Source of the DNA: Linyphia triangularis
Lineage: Eukaryota; Arthropoda; Arachnida; Araneae; Linyphiidae
DNA length: 64,000 nucleotides
Assembly (NCBI GenBank): GCA_963978545.1
Contig: OZ021724.1
Coordinates: 96,393,792-96,457,791, forward strand
Direction: 5' to 3'
Shown here one piece after another: positions 1-14,900 of the stretch; positions within the stretch are counted from its first letter, which is position 1, and the number at the start of each line of letters is the position of its first letter. The translations under genes and the position numbers were made by a program. The notes beneath the pieces are model-generated. The model worked only from the letters and a program-made list of their open reading frames with translations. It was not told the DNA's origin and searched no databases.

Positions 1-2756
1 CCACCTTGAACTTAGTTACAAATCAGGCAGTAGATCAGATATTAAAGTATAAGCTTTGTATAGCCAATTTGTAAGTCTTTCTCAATGAACATCTAATATG
101 GTATAGATGTTTTATAGGACATTTCTTGGGCTCAATTTTATTTAACTTTTTTTTTCTTGGATGGATGCAATTTTTGGCAACTGATTTTATTCTGGTTATA
201 TTGTTATGTTTTTTTTAGTTACTGTGTTTCATCCTTAGTGACTAATTTGAACGCTAAATGAAAAAAAACTTCCCAAATGTCCTTTACTACATTTGTTCCC
301 CAATTATTGTATGATAAGTTATATTTGAATTCACTATAATTCTATATACATGGATAGAGAAATACTGTATTTTACCACTACAGAACAATGAATCATGTCA
401 TGGAATTAATACTGACAAAGTTATTTAAGTTGTGCAATGGGCCTTTGTGTTCCACAGAGGTTTCCCTCTTCCACTGACTTAAAACACTTTGGAAAAGAAT
501 TGCACCAGTAAACTTTCAGGGTTTAGAATTCAGAGAAGATGCTAAAAAGTTTCAACTGTAGTCTTTCTTTCATTTGTGGATAAATCTGTGATAATTAGAG
601 ATGATAATAAAGAAGTAATCAAGTTGACATTAATCGTTTTGGGTAGTCCACCAGAGAAAATCAATTGAAGAGCAATTTCATCAATTCATCACTCGCAATG
701 GATGGCTAAATTCCTATATATTTTAAAATCTTTCTGTTCAGAGATCAGCCAAGAGATTTTCCGTAAAACTAATAGAAATGACAAATGCAAATCCAGCGAT
801 TTGTACAGTTTAGTGCACTTTTGTATAGTAAAACATGGATAGAAGCCCCACTTGCTTCTGTAGGTGACCTGAACTTGAGGCCAGAAAAGTTTTGAAAAAT
901 CTCATGGTATCTTTCAGATTAATTGTTTGGTTTGGTCATATTTTCACACTGAATTACAGCAAAAAAAAAAAAAAAAAATTATAAGTATTGCAGATAGGAA
1001 TTACTCAAAAGATTCCAGAAATATATGAGGGTACAAGTTATTAAAAATGTTGAAAAAAATTAGTCTTGGTGATTTAGTGACAAAAAGAACTCTTGATATT
1101 TTATCTCACTTGAATATTAGTGACTTTTGTATCCTTTTCACCTGAAGAATGGGAGAATAATATCCTTTACACACATGGGAACAAAGTTAAGGAACTTAAA
1201 GTAGTAAACGATACTGCTGAAAGAGGTGTACAGCTAAAACAAGATTTTAATAACTTATTTATATATCTATGATAAGGATGGTAAACAGTTTCTTTTACAA
1301 TTTTTTGAAGCAAACTTAAAGACAATATCTAGAGAGACAATGAAACAACATTTGCTTAATTTACTGCTCATTGAGCACCATCTTTTAATTGGAGTAAGAT
1401 TCTGAAATTTTGCCAAAACTTTTGTATGGGTAGATGTAAAAAAAAACAAGAGGTTGTCCTGATCCATAGCTAAAAAAAAAAAATTTCCATATGTTTTTGA
1501 ACCACTCTACTGTATAGTGCTTATCATTATTGTATGATTAAAGACAAGCTTTTAAATAATATAACTCATAAAAACAAAGTTTTTAATATAAATCCTTTAT
1601 ATGCATTGCCAATTCTCTCCCCTAAAACTTCATTGAATACATTGTCATCTGAAACGATTTACAAAAGCTGATAAGTCTGACATAAGGCAATAAAAACACA
1701 TATCTTTTATTTACTTTCATTAAAAAAATTTGGCACCGGGAAAGAGTTTCAACAATAATCGGTTAAATGGGATTTATTAGTATCCCGAAACCATATGGAA
1801 GCATGTATAAAGGCAACCTTTTGGTGACAGTAACAGGCCCAAAATTTGATAGAACGCATTGTCATCGTCATCAAACCTATCTGTCAAGTTTCAGCTTGAT
1901 TGGATGACTGCAAGGAGGTTAATTAGGCCTCTGCAGATTCCACTGCCATTGACAAACATACATGCAAAAGCAAAGTTAATATAAAGGATTTAAAAATTAC
2001 AAGATTATAAATGAAAACACATGTCAAATGATTTTTGGCTTTTGATTTGCAACATTTAGCTGTGCAATGCAGTAATAAATCGGTATTTTATCTCTGTGGG
2101 GATTTGGATTTTATTGCAAACTTTGAATAATTTTTAAGTCCAGATTTTTTCGGAATTTAATAAGCAATCAATCATTTGGTTTTTTGGGAAACTGGCCCCC
2201 ATTTGGACTTTTAGAGATAACATTTTTGGGTTTTTTATGAGTTGTTATGACAGAAGTCTATATCCCTTGAATTCTTAAGAAATCAGGTGATAAATTGGCA
2301 GCAGATTTGTTTTACTAAATCAACTATGCCATTGACTTAACATATAGAAGAAAAAATTACATAATGGCTAATTTTTTATGGAAAAGCTTTGCTGTTATAA
2401 CAAACTTCCTATGCACGTTGCAGCTGTGCTGTCTATCAGCCTAGTTCACTTTTTAATTTAGAAGGCATGCAGTACTTTACCTTCCCATCTTAACCCCCTA
2501 TTTATTACCGTGACCTAATGGGGAATAACTAGAGTTCTGTCTACTGAGTTTGTATGTTACTTAAAAGTGAGAATCATGTGACTTTTATAGTGGCTTTACT
2601 CCTGCCATACAAAAATACCTTCCAAAAGTTTCTCAGTGTTAAATTACTATTTGTTTGAAGTATCATGTGATGGACTATCCTGTCTCTGTTCTATATAGAA
2701 CATGGCAAGTTATGTTCTCTAAACCTCATGTAATCTTATCTTTCCGTCTATTCCAG
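1..2756. other. 5' non-coding stretch, probably intron of the mosaic gene
   Basis: The first recognised exon starts at 2757 with a split codon, so at least one earlier exon exists and this stretch is probably intron. I see no convincing exon for a signal peptide or membrane anchor here. Apart from homopolymer runs, it holds a copy of a dispersed repeat at 1553-1995, listed separately. Confidence 0.5.
1553..1995 (-). repeat. Dispersed repeat family, copy 1
   Basis: One end (about 1553-1612) is the reverse complement of 34905-34970, sharing AAAGTTTTTAATATAAATCC. The other part (1725-1995) matches 47440-47720 and the reverse complement of 34540-34735, sharing GTCAAGTTTCAGC and AAAGTTAATATAAAGGATTT. 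The two ends carry related TTTTAAATCCTTTATAT motifs, so this may be a non-autonomous DNA element. I see no coding potential. Confidence 0.6.
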
Positions 2757-2987
2757 CCGGCATCATTTTGTCCAAGTCAGAGAACACGAGGTACGAGTCT
2801 GGTCACTCCCTGCCTAGCATGGACTCCATATCCCATGCTGGACACTCCTTCAGGCCTCGACCCAAAGTGCCACACAAGTTCTCGTCCACCGAGACAACCC
2901 CTGAGGCCCTTGACGCAGTCAGTCAAACGCCCACAGTCACTTCCAAAGTTCCTCTACCCAACGAGTCGTCACACTCGCAGACTACAG
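2757..2987 (+). CDS. Mosaic gene exon 1 (visible): Ser/Thr/Pro-rich stalk
   Basis: Acceptor TCTATTCCAG and donor G|GTAAGG; it enters with two bases of a split codon and leaves in phase 1. It encodes about 76 residues rich in Ser, Pro, Thr and His, with no cysteine, and ends in QTTG. Its GC content is visibly higher than the surrounding intron. It could be extracellular stalk or, if an anchor follows, cytoplasmic tail; because the SEA domain begins in the next exon, stalk is likelier. Confidence 0.75.
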
Positions 2988-5900
2988 GTAAGGTAGCCAA
3001 TTACTTATTGATCTGTGTTGGATAGTTGTTGTTTGTCCAACTTGATCTATTCATGATTGATTCTTCACATTCACTATAGTCTTCAGTAGTGCACAAAAGT
3101 GGGCATGTAACTTCAAGGGGCTTGTTGATATGAAGTGTGAAATGGATGTGTGTTATACATAAAATCACAAATGTGGTCTTATCAGAAATTAAACAGCCAA
3201 ATTATTCTTGAAGATTTTTCTTCTGTATCACATAAAATTATACTGTCAATGTGATATACAATAAAATGCAGTTTAGAACTTAATCAGGAGTGGCTGACTG
3301 TGGTAAAAAATGTTAGTGCAGCTAGAACAGGAACTCCCCCCCCCCCCTCCCCTTCTCCACTTCCATTCATAAGTAGATTAGTTTTATAATCTTAATTATT
3401 AAAACTAGCTCAAAGTTTCTTTTAAATATTTACAAAATGATACGAGAAAGAAAATAGAAACAAAAAGTTATTTTAACTTACTTATAATGGGGCTCCATGT
3501 TTCAAAATGGTTCAATTACAAGTTTTAGTGTTAACTTAAGAAATAACAAGAAAATAATTGTGTAAACTTATTACAGAAACTATTTCCGTTTGATGGAGAA
3601 AATTCTAAAAATTTCTTGTTTCTCTACCTCCTACATATCTTATATGTACACATGCACCAATCAGTTCATCAAATTTACAAGTGCAGTCAAAGTTGGAAAA
3701 TTCAAACGGGCCTCGAGAACGGTATTTCGTCTCAAAGCTGTATCCATCTAGTTTGGATAGAGATTCCACACTATACTAGAAGACAACATGACTTGAGCTC
3801 ACTCAATACTTTACAACGATTGGAGAACCGGTTCCTACTGCGTAATCAGTGAGCTCAATTCATCCTGTCTTCTAGTATAGCAGCTGTTACCATGGCAACA
3901 TTGTAGCCTACTTGGAATTTCACTCCTGTAGTTGCACCTCGCTCGACAATTTAATAGTCAGATTTACCCAAAATTGTACATTGCACAACAGGTTTGCTAT
4001 TTATCAGAGTTTTCTTTACCTACCGTCGAAATTCCATTTTCATTTGCGATTCTAATCTACAATTAAGAAAATTAGTAAAATAAATAATCAAAGTTGACTA
4101 GCAATTAGAAAATTTTAATTTTAAACTAATAATTTAGATGCATCACTTCTGTACTTGCTGTACCCATGGGCGCCCCCAGGAGGGTGCAAGGAGGTGCACT
4201 TGCGCCCCCCTGGCTTTTGAAATTTTTTAAAAAATAGGGGAAAAGATGTAAATTCCAAGATATAAAAAGCACATATGCCGCTTATACTTTTATGTTACAA
4301 TGAGAATTTTTTTCTTCTATAATTTAGTCTTTCCTTTCTTTCCTATGTCGTTTTTTATAACTACTTGCATGAAGATTTTCAGGCGCTTGTTCTCTATGAT
4401 TATTAGAGGCTGATGAGTTTATTCCTTTTATTGTACAATCATTTCCTGTGTAGTTCTCAAAATTCTAGGAAAATGTTTTGTTTTTTAAGTCATCAGATAC
4501 TTGAAATCTATATTTAGAATTCAATTGTACATATTCCAATACTGCTTTCGTGTTTCATTTTGATTTTTTTTTTTATCTGAAACTTGAAAGAAATAAAATA
4601 ATTTTACTCTTCTGCATCTTTGAGTTCCTCCATTCTAAACACTGTCTCTTGAATGCCGTGAGATCTAGTTAGATGATAAAAAAATCGTTAAAAATATATG
4701 TTTTAATATTTTTACTACTTTATATTTTTTTCTTTATCAGGGTTGCGCTTTCAAAAATATATAACATAAATTTTAACTATTCTCAAAGAGTATAATTTAT
4801 AATGCTTAATTATTAATTAACATTTCTAAAAAAATTAATGATTTTGATAAAAATCTAGTCTTGCACCCCTTTGCAAATATTCCTGGGGGCGCCCATGGTT
4901 GTACCCCATGAGCCGCCACTGTTAACCAGTCTCATTGAAAGGTTAATGATTTATGTACTTTCTCATTGTTAGGAATTCTTTCAAATCCTATCCTGAAAAC
5001 TAACAACTTTGTAAAATCTATGAAAAAAGAAGTGTGAACTGAACAATATTTTTATCTGCTAACACATTGCCATCTGCAAACACATTATTACTTGCACATA
5101 CACAAAAAGTTAATCACGTGTAGTATAAAAAATGCAAGAAACTCGTCAAAATTTGGAAGGATTTATTATTTTTTCATTATTATAGGGTACATGCGGCTCC
5201 TGAAATTCCTGAAAAACTCTTGAAATTTGCTTTTTTAGGTGTCTTATAACTCCTGAAAATTGTGTTTCTACTCCTGATATTTCTTTTTATCTCCTTAAAA
5301 AAACTCATTGAAGGATAAAAAGATTAGTAAAACCTTAAAACGTAGCGTTTTTTTTATTTTTTTTACTCGATAAAACGTTTCTCTGAAATCCCAAATTCTT
5401 ACCTTACTTCAGAGTCTACTGCGCATGTGCTATGTCACTACAGCTGCAAAGAAAAACCAGGCGCATAGAGGAAAAATTATATTATAAGGGGATTTTTTTC
5501 CCTGTTAACTCCTGAATTTACTGTACTTAACTCCTGAAAAACTCCTTAGTAACTTCTGAATTTTACTGTCATAGATTGAGTATGAACCCTGTCATTAGAT
5601 GATTAAAGTTTTCATATAGGTGCAAGTATTAACTTCTTGGAGCTCCTTTGTTTTGAGTTGTACATTTATCTAGAAAAGAAACCTGACATTTCAAACATCC
5701 TTCAGTTATAAATGTAACTTTCCTTTGGTTACCTTTTCTTTTTGGAAGCTTTCTATATCTAGGCTTTAAATAGCAAATAATTTAAGTTGGATTTTCTTAC
5801 AAGAATCGTGGAAATTTTTAGAAGACATTTTTGTCAAGGACAGTCATTTTTTATATTACTTTTCTAATGTCACATTTTTATATCAATGCAGGCAATATAG

Positions 5901-8900
5901 ATTTTATTATAAATGAATATTTTTAAAAGGTAATAATTATAGAAACAAAACGTATAAAATGGGAAGGGCACATGATATCCACTTTTCTCAATTTCTGTAG
6001 AGGACCATGTTTTTCTACGCCTCTCCTTCCCTGTAACTCCGCCAATGTGTGTAACTCTTATATATTGATGCGTAGAATTATAAATATTAATTATATTATT
6101 ATTTTTATTAATTATATTTTTAACAATATGGGTTTTATTATAATCAGTATTAGTTGTATTATTCTATTGATGAATACATGATTGATAATTACCAAAAGGC
6201 TCAACTGTCACCTTTTTCTAGTTATATTTAAATAAACAACAGTAAAATTTTCAAAGCAAAATTTTTTCCCGCCATAATTTGAGAAAACCCATTATCTTTC
6301 AATTTTAAGAGTAACATATCTTTATATCAAGTTCAATTTTTTTTTTTTTTTTTTTTATTATTATTATTATTTCCAGTAAATATAGTTAAGTATTGAATAA
6401 TGACTAGCAAATAAGTTACAAAGAGAATAAAGCTTTTGATTGTGTGTATAATATTTCTTTCTGAATTGTCATTAAACGAACTTGGATAATTATGAATCAT
6501 GAATTTCAGAAATAGCACTTTGTTCATTGGCCTTAAAAAACACATTGTGTGGTTTCTAAAATTCACAATTCATTTAGATACAATATTGCAATTGATTTTA
6601 AACATTTAGTAAGAGTTACAAGAGTTTCCCTTGCCTTCCTTGTCTTTGCAATCAAATTCCTAATCACATTTTAATGACCAGCGAGTACTGTCACTACAAA
6701 ATCTTATATTTACTGTAAGTATACTTTTTTTTTATTAAATTGCCATTATTGGAACACTCTGTTTATATCATCAAATGAAATAAGCGTTTGATCGTATGTT
6801 CAACTAGATTTTAGAAATATTTCATCATCGAAAAAATAACTGTCAACTTCACTTCTACATTTTATCTTCTCTAACAGTAAGCAATAAATTATTTTGATCT
6901 TAACTTAGAGCATCATAATTATTAAAGTTTGCCTGGATAGGTTTGTTAGACTAGGATGCTGAACAAACACCATGTTTCTTTCATTGATGCTCTGCAATGA
7001 GTAGAAGCAATGGCGATTATGAAAGATTTTTTTTCCTTTCATTTGAGAATCAGATGTGGGACAGTTTACACTTCAAAGTGCAGTAAAACCATAGTATAGC
7101 TCTTTAGCTATAAAAAATGCAGTACACCCTACTTATAGATGTAGTTGTTCTCTTTTCTTAAGTTGATATTCATATTTTTTTTTCGTAGTGCCAAATGCTT
7201 TAGTTGGAGAATTTACAATACTTGATGAAAACTTCACGGATGACCTCAACGATAATTCATCTCAAGGCTACATGAATTTAGCTAGAAATTTAGAAACTGA
7301 GGTAAGAATTTTTTTTCTGAGATTTAAGGATTATAATTTTTATAGGCCACTGCAACACCTCATCCGAATTTAATGAAATTTTTCAGGATTCTTAAACTCA
7401 TAAAAAAAACCTGTCAAATAATAAATCTGAAATGGACCAAAAATGTAAATTTCAACATTTCTTGGTGAGTTGAGTGACACAAGCTGCAGGTTTACAGTAG
7501 ATTCTTACCGAATTACAATAAGTTCTTACTTTCGGTGTCACTGTGTTCAGAAAGTGCTGTGTAAGGTTTTATTTGGTGTATCACATTTTAGAATTTGTAG
7601 CAATTTTAATATCCAAAAGCAATACTTTGTTTTATCTTTAACCCTTTAATATCTCAAAAAAGAGTGTTTTTTTTTTTTTTTTTTTTTTTTTTTTGAAGAA
7701 GTGTATACTATTTTAACAATTATCTATACTATATAACATGTATACATTTCACATTGAAACGCCAGTCATATCTAAATTTATAAAATTAAGTAAAATTTTT
7801 ACAGTATCTCAATGAAGCACTGTATTCCCATACATTGTAGCCCCCATTATTTTCTAATGGGCAGAAATGGCAAAATTATAGTTTTGGACCATTTTTTTTG
7901 ACAAATAGTATTTCAAAAACCAATTGAGATTAAGACTTAACATTGAATAATCAGGTGTCAACGTGTAAAAGTATAGGTCATTAAACGTACAAACCAATAC
8001 ATATAATATTGAAATTTTTCCTTTTCACTCTTAACCTTCTGTTAGTCGCTGTCTGCTTTCCATCATGGTTAGTCGCGTTGCACCTATGAGGTGTTTCTAG
8101 TTTTTTGAAAGCCAAATTAAATTTATTCTAGTTTAAATAGTTAATTGTTTCTGATTTAAGATTCTTGGGAGATATAAAGTATCAACAGGGTGTCCACAGA
8201 TCGGGAATATCGGGGAAAGTCAGGGAATTCGGCATTTCGGGAAAAATCAGGGAATTATCAGGGATTTTGTCAAAAAGTTTAAAGGAATTTTCCGAAATTA
8301 AAATGAAACTTTTAATTTTGACAATTAAAGATACACTGCTACCAAAAAGACCAAAATCAATTTGAATTTAAAAAAAAAAAAGGTTTAAAAAAAAAAAGAA
8401 AACGTCCAAAATTCGGACCGCAAGACCTACCACGTAACTTTTCGCATTAAAATTTCCTGACAATCACTAAACCTGCTTGCTTTCAGATTTGCCACAAATC
8501 GCCGATTTAAGGACCACATTTCTTCCTCATTTTTCTCTCATATTATAGTAGTCTATCAGCATTATTTACATTAGTATTTGATGGCCATTTATCTGAACGT
8601 TACGATGGTAAAATGGCTGATATTTTCGTGATTATAGAGGGCAAGAAACACGTTCTTGCGTGCTGCTCATTTTCGTGATGTGTCACTTACGCTATTTCAG
8701 AGATTGCACTTGTCAGCCATGGTACAGTTCTGCTGAAACCCGGATTTCATCACTTTTTTATTGAAATTTCCATCATTCCTGAGACGGATTCAAAACTACA
8801 TTACAATTTTATTGGGTTTACTTGCTTGTCTGACAACCAAAAAACCTACATACGTTCAGACTTCCCCAAACTTCTGATGTAATGACCACTTTTCTTTCTA

Positions 8901-11900
8901 ATTACCAGCATCTATTGCTTTTGTTTATGCTGGTATGTGGTGGTTAATTTCGCCGAACGTTACCCTGATGTTAAGCTTGTTATTGCCGAGATTTTCGCTG
9001 CTAAGAAGAGAGATCCGCCGATCGGTGGAAAGAATCAAAGAAGGAAGTAACTTTTTTTTTTAAATTTCTCATCTTTCCGCTTTCGTGAATTTTTCTTATT
9101 TTTCTACCTATCACAGTTTTCCTACAATTTTCTCATTGATCTCACGGAGATTAAAATTTCCTGACTATCATGGAACCTGCATGCGTTCAGACTTCCCCAA
9201 ACCACCGATGGAATTATTATCGCCTCCTCCCTTATTTTTCTGTAATGTTAGACTCTATCGGAATTATTTACATTGGTATGTTATAATCATTTTGCAGAAC
9301 GTTACGCTGATGAAACGGCAGTTATTCCTGTGATTATGGCGAACGTTATCGTCGTTATTATTTTGCTATGTGATGCTCATTTTCGTCGAGTCTTACTCCG
9401 AAATAATAGTTACTGACGTTATTGCAGAGGTTTGCATCTGTCGGACATAGTACAGTTCAGCTAAAACGCGTATTTCGACTTTTTCTTTTAATTGAAATTT
9501 CGGTCATTCCTGAGATCGATACAAATCTGCATTACAATTTTGTTGGACTTGCAAGTCTGACAATCACGGAACCTTCTTACCGGGCATTTTGCCTGCACTG
9601 GTACGGGCATTTTTGCCGATTGTTGGTTTAATATAATTGTCGAGACTTGCGCCGGTAGGCGGCCGCTATCACCGATATTTACCTTGAAGTAGCTGTAATT
9701 TTCACTTAGATTTAAGCCGTTTTACCTGAAGTTATTGGCGAGATTCACGACGTCGTTTTGGTGTCATTCGCCTAGACTTCCGCTGATGTGAAAGCCGCTA
9801 TGTACGTTATTAGTGTGTATGTGAGGATCGTTTTCACCGTTTGGTTTGAATTAATGATGAATGATTAGAATTTTAATTTCATTTCGTTCAAGAAATTAAT
9901 CCAAATCTTCCCAGTTTTTATTATGTATCCTTATTTAAAATTGTCATTTTAACTGCTATTGAATGTAAAATTATTTATTTTAATTTGAAAAACAATTTTA
10001 CATTTTAACTATAGATGTAAGTAATAGTTTAAAGTTAAAGCAATTTTTTTATGTAAAATTGTTTAAAATTAATATTTGTGGAAAATGTGTTTATTTTGTA
10101 AAAATTTTGCTTGGGTATTGTACCCAAACAGTGGCTACAGCTGATTTTAACAAAAAAGAAAATTTCAAATAATGCAAATAATGAAATTGAAGAATTTGGA
10201 CAACGAAATTATGCAAACTAAAATGACAATGAAAATGGTGTAACTCCCCCAATCCAACTACATTTGAAGACAGTTTTTTTTTAAATTTTTTTTAAATACA
10301 CATATTGATATATAATTCATAAAATATAAAAATTTTACATTACGAAAATATTTTAAAGTAATGACTGATTTTTAAAATTTGGTTAAAATTTCATGTATTC
10401 AGAAAACAAAAATAGTTAATATAATATATAGAGTATTTGTTAAATGTGTGTGTGTGTTTGACCCATTTTGACATGATTTATGGTTTGTCTTTATTTTTAA
10501 AATTTTGCTTAAGAAAACAGCTTTTTAAATCTGAAATTTAATACTATAGTCCTCTTTTCTTGAGATTAGATTGTGATGAAAAAAAAGTGTGATTTTAAAG
10601 TATAATTGTACACGCACAGTACAGGTACACTATACATACACTACATAAATGAAGCAATTTGGTATTTGTGTCATGAATGTGTAAAGATAAACAGTACATG
10701 CATCGTAATTTTTTTTATGATAGTGAATTTGAATGTTCTTTTACTTGAAAGTTTATTATTTATATATATATTGTCGATAACTTATCAGGGAATTTTAAAA
10801 TAACTTTTCTGTGGACTCCCTGATCAAACAATCTATTTAAATAGTAAAATTTATTCAAAAATCGTATTACAAGTAATTCAATAAAAATAAAGGCAGAGGA
10901 AAGTGTAGTAGGGATGCACCTGTGAGGTGCGCATGACTAACGAAAGGTTAATACAACAATTCAGCAAGGGGATCAGGTTAAAAATGTCCTTTTATGTATT
11001 GTTTTGATTGGAAATTGCCTTATTCTAATGTTGAAGATATATTAAATATCTATTGTTCATTTCCAGCTTCGTAGGATTTTTCATGAAAATGGTGGTAGAT
11101 TTGATACTTTGAAAATACTGAATTTCAGGTACGAGTTCTGAATTTTTATTAATGATAGATTTTATTCTTCACAAATAATATGTTAACTCTTTTATTCCAA
11201 CAGTTTTTTGTATTGTGTTTAATTCTGACAGTTTTTGCATTTTGTTTAATTTTGACAGCTTTTGTCATAGATTGGAATTGAAAGTTTTATAAAACATATG
11301 CATTTATTTATACACACACCTTCTTCCATATTAAGATTTTCATCTTGTGAATTTAATCCAGCATAGAAAATTAAACATCAATTATGTTAGATATCTTGGT
11401 AGCACAAAAGGTCAAGAACACACACTCTCTCTCTCTTTTTTTTTTTTTTTTTTTTAAAGGTTATATGAATAAAATGTTCTTATGTATAATTTTTTTTAAG
11501 TCTTGTAGTATTGAGTATAGGTTAAGAATTTTTCACATGAGCTTTATTTCTAATATTAAGTCATCTTTTCAGGTCTGGGAGTATAAAAGTCAAGTTTGTT
11601 ATAATTTGGAGTTCTGACAAAGGGATAATTTTGTCAGATAAAGCTACGGAAATACTGTCTGAAGATTTACGGCAAAAAAATAATTCCTTCTATAATTTTT
11701 TTCCTGTTGATATTAACAGTATACATTTTATTGGTAAGCAATATTATACATTATGCACATAATAGTAATTTTTTTGTGATCTTCAAAAGCTAGTTGCCAG
11801 AGTAAGGGATAGGGGATTTATCCTCTCCTGACATTTTCCAGTTTGCTATTAGAATGCAAAAACCAAAGGATTTTTTATTTAAAATGCTAAATTTAAATTT

Positions 11901-14900
11901 CTAAATGTATGTAACAAAAATTACATGTAACAGTATATTTGGCACTAATATAAAAAGTTATCGAGTTTTAATTTCATATCCTCTCCCGAAAAAAATCTGG
12001 TTACTCCCCTGGATCTACATATGAAATGGATGAAAGATTTAATGAAAAGTTGGATAATTTATTAGCACTGTAAATGTTTAAATTATTCATGTAGGATATT
12101 TCAAACAAGAATTTAAATTTATATAAGTGTTTGAAACAAGAGTTTAAAATTATACAAGTTCTTCAAACATGAATTTAAAATTATATAAATACTTCAAACA
12201 AGAATGCAAAGTTGTTTGTTTGTTAAACTAAATATGTTGACACACTTAGTATTTGTTCATTTATTTCTTTTTTGGTAAAAAATATGGTTCAAAATTTTAC
12301 TTGGCATTATGATTAAATTTCTATTGGTTAATATAGCTAAAATATAGTCAGCTATATGCAAAAATGTGTATATAAAATATGTATCATAATTGTAGTGAAC
12401 TATTTTACTTTAAATCAACCGTTCATTTAATTGAGGCAGTACTAATTGAAATATGGTACTAATTGAAATATGTTTTAGTAATACTTTTCAGCACTCTTCC
12501 GTTAGCCAGGCACCAGTTGGTGCAGTCGCGCCAAGTCTAAATGTTTCCACCTTTAAATAACACATAAATGTGTAATCAAGTCTAAATGTTTCCACCTTTA
12601 AATAACACATAAATGTGTAATCAAGTCTAAATGTTTCCACCTTTAAATAACACATAAATGTGTAATCAAGTCTAAATGTTTACAATTTGTGATAGGGTTG
12701 CTGTAGCAACCATGTTACGGTTTCTTAAAGGAATTATGAATGATTTGAAGGTTGTTAGTTTTGATGTATTATAGCTGCAATTTGATTGTTTTTATCTGGT
12801 ACTCTGCTAACGTAAGAGTACCTACTTTTCTTAAATTCTTTCAGGTTCTTTACTAGTGATGATTTTTTAATTTATGATTTTACCTGTTTAAGTAAAGTGC
12901 TGTTAATTCCTTTTAATTAATTTTGTAGATGTCTTTGATGAATGCTATATTCAAAAAGGAGGTTGTTCTTTTGATTGCATGTGGAATTACGATACCCTTT
13001 CCAAAACGTGCATTTGCCCATCACAAATGCATTTGTTACCTGATGGAAAAACATGTGCTTCAATACCTGACACAGGTAAAAGTGTGAATAGTTACCTTCT
13101 TATTTTATATTAAATTGATAATGTTTTTGATAAAAAATCATTGATGTATTGTTTTTTATTTTATATATATAGGTTCCACTTCAACTGCGTCCCCTCAAAG
13201 CAATGAATCATTACCTACTTTACCAACATTTCCAGCACCAGAAACAACCGTTCTTCAAGCAAACTATTCTCAAGGAAATAGATCTTTTTTGGTTCCTTTC
13301 CCCGATATCTTAGCAACTAAAGAAACAGTTACTACTCAAACCTCAGTTGAGGAGAGCACAACAGTTGATTATAGGTCAATAGGGCACACATTACCTGTAG
13401 ATACTCATCACACTTATCCAGAAATCACAACTTTTCAACAACAGTATGAGACCACTCCTACAAGTGTAAATTATTTTACAGAGCAAGAAATTTCAACTGC
13501 AAATGCAACCTCTTCAACTGATGCTGCAACAGAAAATCCACTTTTCGATTCCTCAACTGAAGCTTCATCATTTGCAAACATTCCGACAACAAAAGATCAC
13601 CTCACGGACTCAACTCCTATTTCTGAAGAAAGCACAACTAAACAAGTTTCATATAGCATTACTCCAGAAAGTCGCGAAGCAGTTTTCAATACCGAACTGA
13701 CTACTCAAACTGCACCTGAATCGCCCCCTACTACAATGGAAACAGAAGAAACTGCTATCACAGATCCATCATTGGCAAGGACTGATGAAGGGACTACCTT
13801 GAAATTCCATGTTGTGCAACCAACCACTGAAGTGTACACCTTCAATTCAAAACTAGATCACACTGACACTGATAGCACTGTAGCCTCTGTTACCTCAAGT
13901 GACCAGAATGAAACTGCTTTCCCTGAAACAACGCAAAAAAACGATGAATCTGTTACCTTTAATGTACACTTTCCTACATTGCCCGACATACTGCCAGCTG
14001 ATTCTAATGTAACAGATAGTCAACCTATCACAACCATAAGTTCGCCTTCAACGTACTCTGATGTCAATAGGGAAGGGACATTGAAAGACGATTGGATAGA
14101 ATTTACAACTCCACATCCTCTAACAGAAATACAAACACGACCTTCCATATTAAGTGATGAGATGGATAATGCAACCTTTTTTACTTCAGAAGGCTCCGAG
14201 ATTGAACATCAAACTATTCCGCCGATGATTCTAAGCTGGAACGAAACCGAAGATGAAGTTACTACAGAAAATCCGGAAGTGCTGACCACCATCTCTAATA
14301 TTACTCCTTACTCGAATCGAACTTCTGGTGTGAGATACATTGATAACTACACAGACCTTTATGAAAATATTACAGACAATAGGTTCTTCAACACTGATGT
14401 CAGCTTTACCGATACAGCAACTGAGAAGACACAGTTTTTAAGTGAATCTCCAGTCAACATATCAAAAAGTGATATTACAACTAATTATCCTTTGACTGAA
14501 ACGATGACTGATCAATTTGCAGACACTGGTTTAGAAACAAAATCAACCGAGAAAGCACCATTCTGGATTAAAAAAACTGATGATGTTACAGATTACACTA
14601 CAGAAAATTACATCTTGAATGCAACTGAACCTGTTACCGAGACAGTGACTACATATCCTCCCACCTTAAATTTAAATAATTTTACATTCCCAACTGAAGT
14701 TTTTACCAATGATAGTTTTCCTACAGAAGACGAAGTCCATCTTGAACATGTAAATGACACATTGACTTTACCTCCTATGATTGAAGAACCTGAGACTACG
14801 ACTATTAATTTTGATGTAGAAACAATAACAGACACATTCTCAACTTATCCTGAAACTGTTACCACTACACTCAGGATTCCAATCTCAAATAATACAGAAC

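Larger units (their letters stand above)
2988..7188. other. Intron with several MITE-like elements
   Basis: Intron of 4.2 kb. It contains a hairpin at 3771-3880, a hAT-like MITE at 4165-4897, a repeat with CCTGAAAAACTC motifs at 5180-5600, a diverged dispersed repeat at 6300-6575, and homopolymer runs. No exon was seen. Confidence 0.7.
7302..11066. other. Intron holding a 2.6-kb transposable element
   Basis: Most of the intron is the element at 8186-10822. The rest is AT-rich sequence with a long poly-T run near 7665-7694. No exon was seen. Confidence 0.7.

Noticed and set aside
3..70. Open frame ending in a strong donor (CCAATTT|GTAAGT), a possible upstream exon
   Set aside because: Its exit phase (2) does not match the entry of the exon at 2757 (needs phase 1), and the short peptide has no recognisable feature.
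12533..12681. CRISPR-like array
   Set aside because: Units are contiguous 45-bp tandem copies without unique spacers, in an animal-type intron.
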